A program made the position numbers and the translations under genes. Below the pieces are notes generated by a model. The model was not told the DNA's origin. It saw only the letters and a list, made by a program, of their open reading frames with translations, and did not search any database. Positions 26,100 to 37,790 of a DNA stretch of 64,000 bases are shown one piece after another. This DNA is from Corylus avellana (Eukaryota > Streptophyta > Magnoliopsida > Fagales > Betulaceae), in the NCBI RefSeq assembly GCF_901000735.1, contig NC_081551.1, positions 4,091,605-4,155,604 of the forward strand, read 5' to 3'. How positions within the stretch are numbered: position 1 is the stretch's first letter; each line of letters starts with the position of its first letter.

Positions 26100-26660
26100 A
26101 CACATTCTTATTTTTTTTTTTTTAAGTGAAGTTTCATTAATTCATTCAATCAAAAGCGTCAAATATTGCAACTTTCAGCATGTATTATTACATCATCAAT
26201 AAAATTAGGATATTCTTCCATTCAATTTTTTTCTGTTGGTGTATGGAGTGCCTCTTTCGCCAACATGTGTGTCGCCATATTTGCTTCCCTTCTTGTATGC
26301 ATCACAAGTCAATACTGGAAGCTTTCCGAAACAATCTTCGCATCCTCAATTAACGTACCCTATATGTGCTATAGTTGGTCTTCCCGTCTAAAAAACATTA
26401 ACTATTTTCAGAGCATTACCTTCCATAATAACATTTTGTAGACCCAAATCTCTTCCAAAAAATACTGCATTTCAGGCCGCATAAGCCTCTATCATTGTTA
26501 GGTCAGTAATATACAAAATAGACAAACACAAAGAGGTCAAGACCAAACCCATAATGTCCCTTGCTATAATCCTCACACCCATAAGCTTTAGAGTCTTATC
26601 AATTGTTGCATCTCAATTGATTTTGTATACACCATCTTGAAGCATTTTCTACATTTTTAT
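26100..26660 (-). mobile_element. Decayed LINE fragment: RNase H-like C-terminal domain
   Basis: Minus-strand translation gives pieces typical of the RNase H (RVT_3) domain that ends plant non-LTR retrotransposon polyproteins: FFGRDLGLQNVIMEGNALKI (about 26390-26450) and TRREANMATHMLAKEALHTP (about 26236-26300). Stops and frameshifts interrupt it. No endonuclease or reverse transcriptase remains beside it. Confidence 0.7.
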
Positions 26661-27368
26661 ATACCAATTGCAAAAGAACAATGTTACATTTTTTTAAATT
26701 TTTTCTTTAAAATATGATCTCCAGATAATGTGTTACAATTTTATGAGATCGTGACATATTTTTTAAAATAATAAATTATATAAGATTGTAACAAATCATT
26801 TGAAAATTATATTTTAAATAAAAAAAATTGAGAAGTGTAGCTCTTCTCCTAAATTAATATCTTTTATTAGACGAAAAATTACTTTATTTCATATATTTTG
26901 CACCCCCATTAGTATCATTACCTATTTGTTTGTTCCAACAATATAACTGATTTTTGCAAAATAATTTGCAGAACACACAGAAGTAATTTCAAAAAGAAGG
27001 ATACGACTGATAGTCTGGGGTTCCATTTCAAATGGCAGCTTCGGATGAGCCTAAATGTTTTTTATTTTTCCTGAAAAAAAAAAAAAGAACCTAAAAAGGA
27101 AGAAAGAAAAACATTCTGGGGTTAATGTCACCAACAAGAACAACTGTCACAGGAAGAACAAACACAACGTGAGTGCTATCACTCTTTGATAAGTAGAAGC
27201 GGCTCATTTAACAAGATCCAGTTGTCACTGCAATGAACTTTTAGAAAGCACTGAATGAATAGAAACATTGCAATGTTTTCACTTGTATGCACGAACAAGA
27301 TATACATGCCAATGCAACACCGTTTTCGACACAGATAGCAAAAGCATGTCTAACTCGATGCAATTACT
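26661..27368. other. Intergenic, AT-rich
   Basis: No gene, repeat family or structured RNA recognised beyond A and T tracts. Confidence 0.4.
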
Positions 27369-27826
27369 TAGGACTAGCAATTTGGGTCGGCGGGTCAAGT
27401 TCAGGTTGATTCAACAAAACCATTAAGAATCAACCTGAACATGAACCATTTAGTTAAATGGATCAAACTCTTCAACCTTGACACGACCCGCTTAACTCGT
27501 TTATTAAACGGGTTACAAACAGATCGACTCTTTTGACTCTTTTGGACCAAAAAAATGATTTGTTTAACTTGTTTAACCCATTTTGATCCAAACACGACAT
27601 GTTTGACCTGGTTCAACATTTATTTATTATATACAAAATATATATAATTTTATAAATAGGTCAAACCGCGGGTCAATCAAACTGACCTATGAATGACCCT
27701 TTTATTAAACGGGTCAAGCGATTCGACTTGTTTATGACCCGAACCACAGTTTATGTCAAACTCTAACCCTCTAATTTTGTGTTGGGCTCGCATGTCATGT
27801 TAAAAATTGTCAACCCTACAATTACT
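27361..27826. mobile_element. hAT-type MITE with GGGTCA subterminal repeats, perfect 8-bp TSD
   Basis: The element is 27369-27818 (450 bp), flanked by identical caattact at 27361-27368 and 27819-27826. Its termini are TAGGACTAGCAATTT and, reading inward from the right, TAGGGTTGACAATTT. The interior is full of GGGTCA/TGACCC and CGGGTC/GACCCG motifs in both orientations, the subterminal arrangement of hAT elements. No transposase coding sequence. Confidence 0.92.
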
Positions 27827-28572
27827 CAAGGAGAATTATTCTCATTCACATTCCAAAGGCTGCCCCAAGATAGAGCCATGAATATCTGGACATGCTTATG
27901 GGAGCTAATAATCAACATTGACATTGAAAAAGAAATGTGAGGTATAAAACAAATCTGTCCTCAGCTGTCTACCTACCAGTGAACAAATGGGGTACTAGTA
28001 ACGACTTCTTTGCTATTTTGAAGTTTGCTTCATTACTTCAAAAGAAAAAGATGGACAAATGGATACCATCCTGTCTATTTGTGCATCAACTTGAAGAAGT
28101 CTAAAATGATCGCCAAATACAATTATCATAAGCATACAATATTTAGAATTTCAACAGGTGCAACATCAATATATGTGCTTCTATTCTATTACAAGATATC
28201 CACACAATCAAGTAAACATATCCCACATGCTTTAAATGTCACAAACAATCAACCTATTTGAACCACACAACCATCTATTGGTCCAGTCCATGTTTATGTG
28301 GTTCAAAATGAACATGTCATAGCCAACATTCTGTCTACTTCATACAATAGATACTGGATCTAATTTGTCTCTCTATCACATGGAATTTTGTGATAGTTGA
28401 TACACACACAAGGAACAAAATGAACAATCCACCAACCATCATAATGGTACACCTATTCCAACCACAAACTCATTTCTCAGGCATTTATTTAGACCACACC
28501 CCACTTTCCTGTTTCAAATTATTTGACCCTATGCATTGTCACTCGTAACATGTCTCCAGTAAGAGAGTCAGC
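27827..28572. other. Upstream region of DOT3
   Basis: No separate gene recognised. It presumably contains the DOT3 promoter and 5' UTR. No promoter motif strong enough to claim. Confidence 0.4.
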
Positions 28573-31500
28573 ATGAAGAAGTCTCTTAAAGTGACCAGAC
28601 CACGAAGCCATGGGAGTGATTCAGATGGCACTGATCAAGTTCATGACCAAAGCATCGTAATCCCCACCGAACTCAACGCTATAGCTGATAGCTTCGAAAA
28701 GAAAGAACTCTCATGGTAGTACAAGAATTAGTTTACAGTTGGCAGTAAACAAAAAGTTTATCATAAGAAAAACAAAGCAGTTTATCAATTTTTTTTGCAT
28801 ATTTTTTCCTCTAATCCTTTTTTGTTTTCAACTGCTTGTCATCTCTGCCCCTCATGTTGTCTTTCTTGCAGGTTTATCACTTCTCAAATGAAAACTGATT
28901 TATCAATCGAAGTTCAAGATATCACCTTTAAAGTTCACAAGGTAACTATAAATAAGACAAAAAAACGTATCTCAATATACAACGCAATGCACAAAACTGT
29001 TGAAACTTTTCCTTTTCCAGCAAGTTTAATAAATGCTACAATCCAAGACTATCAAAACCAAAAATATATCAGCCACAAATATATATCAGGGTCATGCAAA
29101 TTGAGATACCATTTTGCACTCAATACAATGCATTAGAGATGTTGGATGTATTGAGCATACAGTTATGAAGGATATAACAAAAACCAATGTACAGTACTCA
29201 CATGATTTGGCATTTTTTGTTGGATACTTTTTCATGAAAAATCAGTTCTATACATATTTTTTCACAATTCTAAAAGGGGGGGTGGGGAGTATAAAAAATA
29301 AGAATCATGTTCTTGTTCTTGTCTGAAAGGTACATCAAGTTAAAAATTGAAGTATTTAACTTTTCATTCCTTAACTGTAAAACTTCTCTTCATAAAGCTC
29401 TAAATCCATCACCATTTGTTTTCTACTTAAACCTAATGGGGGAAAAGTGACAATAGGCCTGGCAAAGCAATGTAAAGAAATAGTCCCTCTTCCCCTTACA
29501 ATGACATCACGTGAGAAGTTAAATGGACGCACCAAAGTGTTTCATCATTACTGATATTATGCAAGGGGCCAGATATGACTTTTTCATATGAATTGAAGAT
29601 GTGGAAGGGGGTAAGAAACCCATACCCAGAAGTATTAACTCATTTCATAACTCATCCATTTCCCCTGAAACAGTATCCCTTGGTGGCAAAATGTGGCTAC
29701 ATAGGACGTTTAGAACTTCAGCCTTCACTCTCAAATTCGGGGTACGACCTCAAGCTTGAAAACATTCCGGGAGGACCAGAAACATTCAAAATCATTTTAA
29801 AATTCTGTTATGGTCTCCCAGTAGACTTAAACAGTAACAACATAGCTCCACTAAGATGTGCATCAGAATTTCTAGAGATGACCGACGAAGTAGAAGATGG
29901 AAATCTCATCACCAAGACTGAAGCTTTCCTCACATTTGTAGTCCTTTCCTCATGGAAAGACACCATTACTGTCCTAAAATCCTGTGAAACTCTATCTCCA
30001 TGGGCTGAAAATCTCCAAATTGTCAGAAGATGCTGTGACTCGATAGCTTGGAAGGCTTCTAGAGAAATCTCAACAACTGGAGATGCAGTTTATGAAGAAG
30101 GGTGGTGGTTTGATGGTGTGGCGGCCCTTTGCATTGATCATTTCATAAAGATTATAACAGCTATAAGGGCAAGGGGAACAAAACCAGAGATCATAGGTAA
30201 ATGTATCATGCACTATGCAGAGAGATGGTTGCCTGACATGGACATCGAGTTAGGAGGACTAAGAGGATATGGGCATGGAAAGAGTGAGCTGCAGCTCAGT
30301 ATTTATAGTGGGAAGGAGGAAGGGGGCATTGGACTCAGCAAGGAGCAAAAAACAATTATTGAAAGCGTAGTAAGCATACTTCCTCCTCAACAAGAGGCTG
30401 TTTCATGTAAGTTCCTATTCAAGATGTTAAAGATGGCGATGGTATATTCTGCAACACCAGCATTGATTTCAGAGCTTGAAAAGAGAGTGGGGATGATGTT
30501 GGAAGATGCCAGTGTCAATGATCTTCTGATCCCTAGTTACAAAAATGCCAATCAAGAAAAACTGGTGAAGTGAGTATATTTAGCTCCTATTTCTTCTAAA
30601 ATTCTGTGACTTTCCCATTACAGTACAGAAAAATGTTTAAAGAACAGGTCTTGGAATAACTATTTATACTCCATCAAAAAATACAATGAATAACAATTGA
30701 CCTTACTAAATTTACATCCCTTCTAAGTTTTCACTAATTGCTGGTGCAGTTCACCTGAACAACACACAATGCACGACATAGATGTTGTGCAAAGAATAGT
30801 GGAATATTTTTTGATGCATGAACAGCAACAGCAGAAGCCTGGCAAATGCAATATCAGTAAGCTCTTAGACAATTACCTAGCTGAGATTGCAAAAGACTCA
30901 AATCTCTCTATCACCAAGTTTCAAGTTTTAGCTGAATCATTACCAGAAAATGCTCGACCATGTGATGATGGTCTCTATAGAGCCATTGACATCTACCTCA
31001 AGGTTACCTGTTAAATTTTCTCTTTCTTTTTTCTCATATATTATAATCTTTCTTTATGAAACTTTGCAATGTGATCAACATTTCAGACACATCGTTCACT
31101 ATCTGAGCATGACAGTAGAAGACTCTGCAAAATAATGAACTGTGAGAAACTCTCTCTTGACGCATGCATTCATGCCGCACAAAATGATCGATTGCCTCTA
31201 AGAACCGTTGTCCAGGTATAATGTTATTGAATTCAAGACTTTGTCTTCCATAAGCCTTGTAGGTATTTTTAATGAGTAACAGCTGTTAGTCTTTCAGATC
31301 GTTAAATACTCAGTTTGAATAAAATATATCATCACCAAACAACAGAAAGTGCAGACAGGATAGTGGACGCACTAATGCTTGATTAAGAATGGTCAAGGTG
31401 CCTATCCTAGAAAGTAATGCCAGCAATCCTTTGTAGAGACAAATAATATAAAAGATGCCTCAGATAAATTGCAATAATTACAAAAACTACAGGTGAATTT

Positions 31501-32129
31501 GGACATTTCATTAATAAACTAATAATAATAATTACTATGACTCTAGTTCTGCTATATAACAATATATAGATGTTACCCCAAACACACACTAAGAGAACGG
31601 CCCTTGCTAACATGATAGATATAGAAGATGCACTCGGAACAAAACTCATAGTCATGTAACTAAGCAATAGACCACAAAGGCACTCAACATATACAAAGCC
31701 CATGAGCTCAATGCCCACCCGTATGTAGCATATCAAACTTAATATTTCCCACATGAGGAAAAGGATGACACATGCATGCAGGTGCTGTTTTCAGAGCAAG
31801 TAAAGATGAGGGCAGCAATGCAAGAGAAGGAGCCAGCACCAAGTGGAAATATCTCAGAACAGGAGGGAAACCAGTCATCTACAGTCACGGAGATCAAGAA
31901 TCTCAAGGCTGAGCTTGAGGTTGTAAAGACAAAGATGGCAGAGCTGCAAAGAGACTACTCTGACCTGCAACAGGAGCATGAAAAGCAAAACAAGCCAAAG
32001 AATGTAACAGGTTGGAGTTTCACTTGGAGGAAGATCAGGAACTCTTTACATGCTAGAGTGGAAGGGGACGAAACTGGAGATGGACAGCAGAGACCCAACC
32101 GCCTCAGACGAAGGTTATCCGCCTCTTAA
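28573..32129 (+). CDS. DOT3: DOT3-like NPH3/BTB family protein, 612 aa
   Basis: Six exons: 28573-28715, 28872-28941, 29674-30569, 30750-31002, 31087-31215 and 31782-32129 (1839 nt). The N-terminus MKKSLKVTRPRSH and the segment ADSFEKKELSWF lead into a BTB domain (about residues 45-150; DLSIEVQDITFKVHKYPLVA). The NPH3 domain (about 190-480) includes SPWAENLQIVRRCCDSIAWK and SVVSILPPQQEAVSCKFLFK. The C-terminal HRSLSEHDSRRLCKIMNCEK and DRLPLRTVVQVLFSEQVK are diagnostic of the family. A coiled coil (about 535-565) and basic tail follow. NPH3-family proteins serve as CUL3 adaptors in phototropin or auxin-transport signalling; DOT3 affects vein patterning and shoot growth in Arabidopsis. The exons that have a duplicate are broken at 10580-11820. 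Confidence 0.93.
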
Positions 32130-32860
32130 ATTTTCTTAGCATCAAACATCATGTGATACAAATGCAACAATAGCCTTAGAGAGGATCATCCCTATCTCTG
32201 TTTCAGATTCGGTGAGTTTTTTTGCACAAGGTTTGGAGAAAGCTGATAAGAATTCACTATTTCTAGATTTATCTATTCTCAACTACTCATACAACTGACT
32301 TAATCTTATGCCACAAGATTTTATGAATGAATAAACATAAATTTTAACGTTAAATTTTTCAGCTAAGCAATTGCTTCACCCGTCTCATTCTAATACACAA
32401 CAAGCGGGGCATTGGACTGAAGGATTCAAATTTCACAATTACATGTTCATCCCTCTCGGGTGAACCTCAGCACCTTCCACCACATTGGTTACACATCAAC
32501 CCAAATGTTTACTTGTCTCTCTGTACTCCTCGAAAACCAATTCAATTTAAAGTGCCATTTGATCAAGAACCATTTTCCAAAATTAAGTTTGAAATTCAAA
32601 AATCAAGTGGCTTATATTCTTTAATCTTCAATTGCAAAAATTCTGGAGAAACACAAATCATTAATGTTTCAACAATTGAGCACCAATTCCAATCACATAA
32701 GTAGTCTCTTCATCAAAATGTCAATGCTCCACATTCCATCTAAAGGCTTTTTAATTCTTCTTTCCGCTTACATAGCTTATTCTAATCTATCAAAAGGTTC
32801 ACAAATCAAAAACCATTACACAACCACCATCACATCAATCACTATCATTTTCTAAGAACC
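32130..32860. other. Convergent intergenic region, DOT3 and uL23m 3' ends
   Basis: 3' UTR sequence of both genes is expected here. No other gene or element recognised. Confidence 0.45.
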
Positions 32861-33382
32861 CTACCTCGCGCCAGCAGCAGACCTCATACTGCTCCACGGA
32901 AACTTCGCCACTTCGCCACGCTGGCGCTCGCCGCGACGACCGCGATCGCCGTGTCGCTGGCCTCCATTCTCATTAGCCCTAGGCTTCTCGTCGAGCCAGT
33001 GCCTCTTGCCCTCGCCGTCCTCCACGACGCTCGACTTAGACTGCTTGTTCAGTTGGCGCTTATCCTCCTCGATGATCCGAATCGGGTAGAGCTCCGGCGA
33101 GATCGAGAGCGGGTTTCTCAGAGTTACATAAGCCTTCTTGTAGTCGGGCTTCGCGATCAACAGCCCTCCGCGCTTCTTCTTCTTTCCCTCCATGTTGAGG
33201 GTGCGAACCTTCTCGACCTCGAAACCGTAGAGGGACTCGAGGACGCGCTTGATTTCGATCTTGGACGCCGACGGGATGGTCTTGAGTGCAATCTCTTGGA
33301 TGTTGGTGAAGGTGCTAGGCATTAGGAGCTTGATTGGGAGATTCGCCATGTGGACCACTCGTCTTCCCAATCTGCTTCCCAT
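32861..33382 (-). CDS. uL23 family (mitochondrial-type) ribosomal protein, 173 aa
   Basis: A single uninterrupted exon on the minus strand. The sequence starts MGSRLGRRVVHMANLPIKL, includes SKIEIKRVLESLYGFEVEKV and NMEGKKKKRGGLLIAKPDYK, then the uL23 strand AYVTLRNP. This is the L23/L15e-like family whose Arabidopsis member (At4g39880 by memory) is taken as the mitochondrial uL23m, placed at the peptide exit tunnel. The C-terminal third is hydrophilic (RHGDRGRRGERQRG), beyond the core fold. Codons are GC-richer than in neighbouring genes. The upstream 33515-33550 holds GGGCC-rich sequence including TGGGCC (site II-like). Confidence 0.88.
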   Translation of the reverse strand: MGSRLGRRVVHMANLPIKLLMPSTFTNIQEIALKTIPSASKIEIKRVLESLYGFEVEKVRTLNMEGKKKKRGGLLIAKPDYKKAYVTLRNPLSISPELYPIRIIEEDKRQLNKQSKSSVVEDGEGKRHWLDEKPRANENGGQRHGDRGRRGERQRGEVAKFPWSSMRSAAGAR

Positions 33383-33509
33383 GTTTTCTTCTCTTTTCTT
33401 TCGTTTTCTGTGCTTTTAGTTTCGAGCTCTGAGCGAGTCTGCGAAGGCTGTGTGGAGTAGTTGCAGAGTGATGGTGAGCAATCTGCTCGCTTCATTTTTC
33501 CCTAAGGAG

Positions 33510-33600
33510 GGAGGGTTGGATTGGGCCGGGCCGTCCCGGGCCGGGCCTTGGCTGGTGGATCCAGTTTTAGGTCCAGAGAGTGAGTATTAATGGGCTGAGA
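33510..33600 (-). promoter_or_regulatory. Site II-like cluster upstream of uL23m
   Basis: Repeated gggccgggcc around 33521-33546 and atgggctg at about 33590 contain the TGGGCY/RGCCCA core found in plant ribosomal and mitochondrial protein gene promoters. Assignment rests on motif and position only. Confidence 0.45.
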
Positions 33601-33724
33601 GGAATGGATGTGGCCTGGTATAGGAGGAAATAATTTGAGTCCAATAATCACTTTGGTTATAAGTGTTACACCAAGCCTTTTCCGCTTGTTCATGTACCAA
33701 AAAGGAATAAAGGATAACCCATTT

Positions 33725-36212
33725 TGTTTTATGTTATATGAGAAAATTATGAATAACAGTTTTCAATTCCATCGATTTTTACTTTGCTTAATTCCTTAGC
33801 CCAAACTCACACCTATGTAAAACCGATGATTCTTGGAAATTTGGAAGGCTATAGATTTAGGTCCTTTTGAGATTGCAATTTCAATAAATGTGATTTTAGA
33901 AACTATGTTTTTTAAATTGTTACTTTTTAAATTTACAAAGACGTTTGGTAAAACATATGAAAAAATATTTTTTTATCAAATATTTGTTATCCGAAATTAT
34001 GATTTTGATTTAAATTCACTTTTTTCAAATAAACACCTCCTAGCTTGCTTATAAAAATCGTGATTTTTTTTCTTATTTTAGATTAAGTGTTTTTTAAATT
34101 GCAATGCCAAATGCTTTATGTTTTGTGATAACTTTTTAAAATGCAGATTATTATTGCAAAATTGCAATTTCAAACGCACCATTAGAAAGATGTGGGATCT
34201 AATAAAGAGTTTTGTTGTGAATTTTTTGTTTAAATAGTAATAAGAAGTGATTGATGTGATATAAAATAAAAACGGGTTTTAAATTTTTTATAAGAGAAAA
34301 ATAAAGAAAGTTGTTTGGTAATAATTTTGAAAAATGATTCACGTTTTTTTTTTTAGAGAAATGGAAATAAAGGGGGAGATGGTTGCCAAATGGGGGCTTG
34401 TTCTTTCTTATCTGGGTTGGGATTCAGATACCCATTTGCCATGCCCTCAAAATCAGTTCCATAATCCTCCACATTCTTATCAAAATTTGAAAATTCAAAT
34501 TTGCAAAAGTCTATTTTGAGGAACATTCTTGTATCTTGTTCGATAGAGGGTACAGCATGTTTGAAGAATACTATATCTTATAACACACCGATTGCAAGAC
34601 ATTGCAGTAAGGGTCTATTGAGCTTTGCAATAAAGCTTAAAAACTCAAAAAGGAAAAGAATGGGGTGCACCATGATGTGGTTACATTTTACACAATTATC
34701 TATGGATTTTGCAAAGGAGGAAAATTACACAAGTAATAAGGTTTTTATTTAGATAAAGGCCATGAATGTTACTAGAGCATCTCCAAATGCTTTAAAGAGT
34801 TCATATTATCTAAAATATAGCTAATATAAGCCCTTTTGGCTCACCAACAAATGTTTTTAAGTAAAATGTTTGCCACTAAGTGTAAAAGAAAAAGGGGAAA
34901 TACAGAAAATCTAAGCTGTGTTACAATATCACTTTTTTAAAAAAAATTATTTGCTCCCACATATATGGTATGCAAAAGGGTAACAACAAATATTTTTCCA
35001 GGATACAATGGAGCCCAAAAAACTTTTGTAGTTTAATTGCGTTCTGCACAAACGAAATTAAACCCAAAATACCCTTAAACTTTATATTCTATCAAGAGAC
35101 AAAGACTCTAATAATTATCTAAAAATATGATAATAGTTCTAAAAAGAATTGAATAATCATATATAATTATCCATTCAATTGCTGAGATAATTTCGAAATT
35201 AAACTACTAATTTAACATTCAAAAATTGCTATTAAAATGTTTATCCGACAGACTTTTAATTTTGACCGTTAGATTAAAGTTAATTTGATTTTACCATTAA
35301 CTTTAATTACAGTCTAATAAATCCAACAACGGGATCTACCTAAGAAGGATCCTACATGATCTGCATCCTACACAATCTTATATATATTAATTTTGAAAAT
35401 ATGTCATCACTAAGCACATTGAGTGAATATAATATTAAGGAATACTTCATATTAGCTAAAATATAGATAGCTAATATAATCCCTTTTGGCTCACCAACAA
35501 ATGCTTTGAAGTAAAATGTTTGCCACTAAGCACATTGAGTGAATATAATATTAAGGACAATCGATTTATTTTTTGTTTTCATTGATTTCCCTCACCCTTT
35601 AGCACATTGAAAAATAATAATTAAAATAAATAAATAGCCAAATATGCTTGAGTTTGCATAAAAAGTAGTAACAAAAATAGAAAAAAATAACCGCTGGAGA
35701 TGCTAAGAGAAATTACATGTAGCTAACTCATGTTGGGTTGGCCCCAGACACAAAAAGTCCTAGTTCCGCCCATGCATACATGACCACATTTTGTCTATTA
35801 AAAAATAGCCGAAATGAGTTATTTGAAAATCAGGCTATAGTCATGCAGTTAATTACAAAAATTAGAAAGGGAAGCTGCAAATTAATTTGCAATCGGGTGA
35901 AAACTCATGGACTAATTTTGAATTTCCCCAAAAATTATAACTATGATCATAATCTCAAGTTTTGCATAAACTTACTACCTAATAAGCCCATATGTCAGAT
36001 TGTTCTTATTACAGAATGAAATGAAATTCAACTTCTACTGACAAGATTGTGCACTGCTCAAAGACATAACGACACCCCATTCAAATGCTTATGAATTTGA
36101 TAAAAGCAGCAGATGATTGGTGGGTACAAGTACACTTCTAAAAGATTCCTGCAACTCTTTCATTTACAACTTGAAATGCTCTGAACTAATGAAAAATGTT
36201 ATCACTTGGGAG
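33725..36212 (+). repeat. Direct duplication, copy 1
   Basis: Colinear with 38462-40463, with indels. Matching landmarks: ttcaattccatSGAtttttt plus ttagcccaaactcacacctatg (33755-33815 and 38493-38553), agagcatctcc (34774 and 38698), and a nearly identical stretch from gctaagagaaattacatgtag (35702) to aaaaatgttatcacttgggag (36212). Copy 1 ends in sequence that, in copy 2, forms the 3' flank of ROCK1. Confidence 0.85.
34774..35705. mobile_element. TIR-bounded element, copy 1
   Basis: Bounded by AGCATCTCCA (from 34776) and its inverse TGGAGATGCT (ending 35705), internally AT-rich and non-coding. The same pair bounds 38698-39960. Internal direct repeats (ccacattgagtgaatataatattaagga at about 35416 and 35537) suggest local duplication. 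The target-site duplication is unclear, so the superfamily is left open. Confidence 0.5.
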
Positions 36213-36328
36213 CGGGCCACCCCAGACCGCTGCTGGACCTTTTTACATTGGCAAAAACAAGTATTACATGGCAAAAATAAGTATTACATCGAGAAAAAAA
36301 AAAGTATTCCAAGAATAATAATATATAA

Positions 36329-36796
36329 TTACTGGGTTATCGACCCGTAATAGAGAGTGGAAAGTAAAGCCATGAGGAAGGAAATGGCACAGACTAGCCA
36401 AGTGAAAATTTGGAGCCATGGAGGAAATGGAATGGTAATGGCTGTGAAGAAAGCTATCACTGCAAAGAAGATACCAACTTGGTAGAGTACTCGCGCTATC
36501 ATAGGAAATTTGGACTTCATGAATTCATAGACGAAGAATGAAGCAAAGCATAATAAGCATTCGAAAGAGACCACATGGAGCATTGGAGAGAATTTGGAGT
36601 GAATTTGGGCATATGTCAGGGCTATGGCAGATGCCCATGCTAAGCAAAAGGTGAAGATTATCTTTCCCCAATCTCTAATATGGTTATGCACTTCCAAATC
36701 AAGTGGTTGGACGCCTGCTTCTAGGTCCGGTGGTGGCTGCAGCGTTGGGAGCTGAAATCTCTGAACAAATTGGAGCAAATGTGTGAAAATAGTCAT
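36329..36796 (-). CDS. Small four-helix membrane protein of unknown function, 155 aa
   Basis: A single-exon frame on the minus strand with ATG 36794-36796 and TAA 36329-36331. After a soluble N-terminus of about 45 residues with a proline-rich segment (LPTLQPPPDLEAG), four hydrophobic stretches follow: IIFTFCLAWASAIALTYA, LHVVSFECLLCFASFFVY, VLYQVGIFFAVIAFFTAIT and IFTWLVCAISFLMALLSTLY. No signal peptide and no family I recognise. It lies between two copies of a direct duplication, just after the ROCK1-like 3' flank of copy 1, which suggests it moved here or belongs to a small lineage-specific family. Codon use and lack of stops support a real gene. Confidence 0.65.
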   Translation of the reverse strand: MTIFTHLLQFVQRFQLPTLQPPPDLEAGVQPLDLEVHNHIRDWGKIIFTFCLAWASAIALTYAQIHSKFSPMLHVVSFECLLCFASFFVYEFMKSKFPMIARVLYQVGIFFAVIAFFTAITIPFPPWLQIFTWLVCAISFLMALLSTLYYGSITQ

Positions 36797-36975
36797 TTTT
36801 GGTTTCAGCTAAATGGAGAAGCGCTTCCTTAATTTCCGAGTTCTAATGTGCTGGTCTTAACTTTATACTGGAGTTGAGAAAAAGAAAGCCTCGTCGTCGA
36901 CATTACTTCGCAGGTTCCTTTTTTTTTGCGTCGTGCCAGGTGGAAAGGGGGGAAAAGGGGTAAGGATAGTCAAAC

Positions 36976-37150
36976 TCTTTTTTTTGTTAATGGGGGGAGA
37001 AAACAGCAACTCTTTTTTTTGTTAATGGGGGGAGAAAACAGCCAAGGGGTAAGGGTAGTCAAACTCTTTTTTTTTTGTTAATGGGGGGAGAAAACAGCCA
37101 AGGTCCAAGGAAAAGTCATCAATTAATGGGGGGAGAAAACAGCCAAGGAA
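36976..37150. repeat. Minisatellite: four units around ttaatggggggagaaaacagc
   Basis: The core ttaatggggggagaaaacag occurs at about 36988, 37024, 37078 and 37122, mostly preceded by ctcttttttttg and followed by ccaagg. Unit spacing is unequal (about 36, 54 and 44 bp), so the array grew by several events. Confidence 0.85.
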
Positions 37151-37664
37151 TAGTCATCAACACCATGCAGCTACCTCTAGAAAAGTGATCTAACACAATC
37201 TAGCTACCTCTGTTTGAAGGAAATTTATTATCATTCTAGTTTTTTTAGTTTAATTGTTATTCTCCTACGCACCATTTAAACCCATGGTTGGTGATTAAAA
37301 ATAGGCAAATATATATATTTGCCAAAAGGTATAGATTCTTTTTATGAATGTAAAGGTCTAAGTTCTCTTTTGTGTAGCTAAATTATACAATAATATAATT
37401 CTTATCATTTCTCCGTTTTGCAGGTGATATGAAAAATACAAGAGAAATACAAACACTGCGCGTAATGGGTCGAGAAGAATGGAAACAAAATCCTCTTCAG
37501 TCCATTATGGACCGAAAAATATTCAGTTCATGACTAGAATTTCTTCTTAGAAATCCTATGGTCACAAATGGAACACATATTCCACTAATAAAAATAATAA
37601 TAAAATATTATTTTAAATTTAAAAAAATTAAAAAACAAATTAATAAAAAAGAAAAAAGAAAAAA

Positions 37665-37740
37665 AGAAGGGGGTGGCTGGCCACCATAGGGGGTGGCCGG
37701 CCACCCCTATTTTGGGTACCCCATGGCCTATGGGAACCAC
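37665..37740. repeat. GGTGGC/GCCACC palindromic repeat at the gap edge
   Basis: gggtggctggccacc and gggtggccggccaccc are near-perfect palindromes. Similar GGTGGC-rich tracts occur at 47297-47480 and 47785-47945, so this is a dispersed repeat family component. Confidence 0.6.
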
Positions 37741-37790
37741 CCCCATCTTGCAAAAGATATGCCAAATTGGTACACTAATTTCCCACGTTG

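Larger units (their letters stand above)
36797..37790. other. Intergenic up to the assembly gap
   Basis: This holds the presumed promoter of the 4-TM gene, a minisatellite (36976-37150), and from about 37560 an AT-rich then GGTGGC-palindromic repeat that runs into the N gap. Confidence 0.5.

Noticed and set aside
32951..33325. 124-codon plus-strand frame
   Set aside because: Antisense shadow of the GC-rich uL23m coding sequence.
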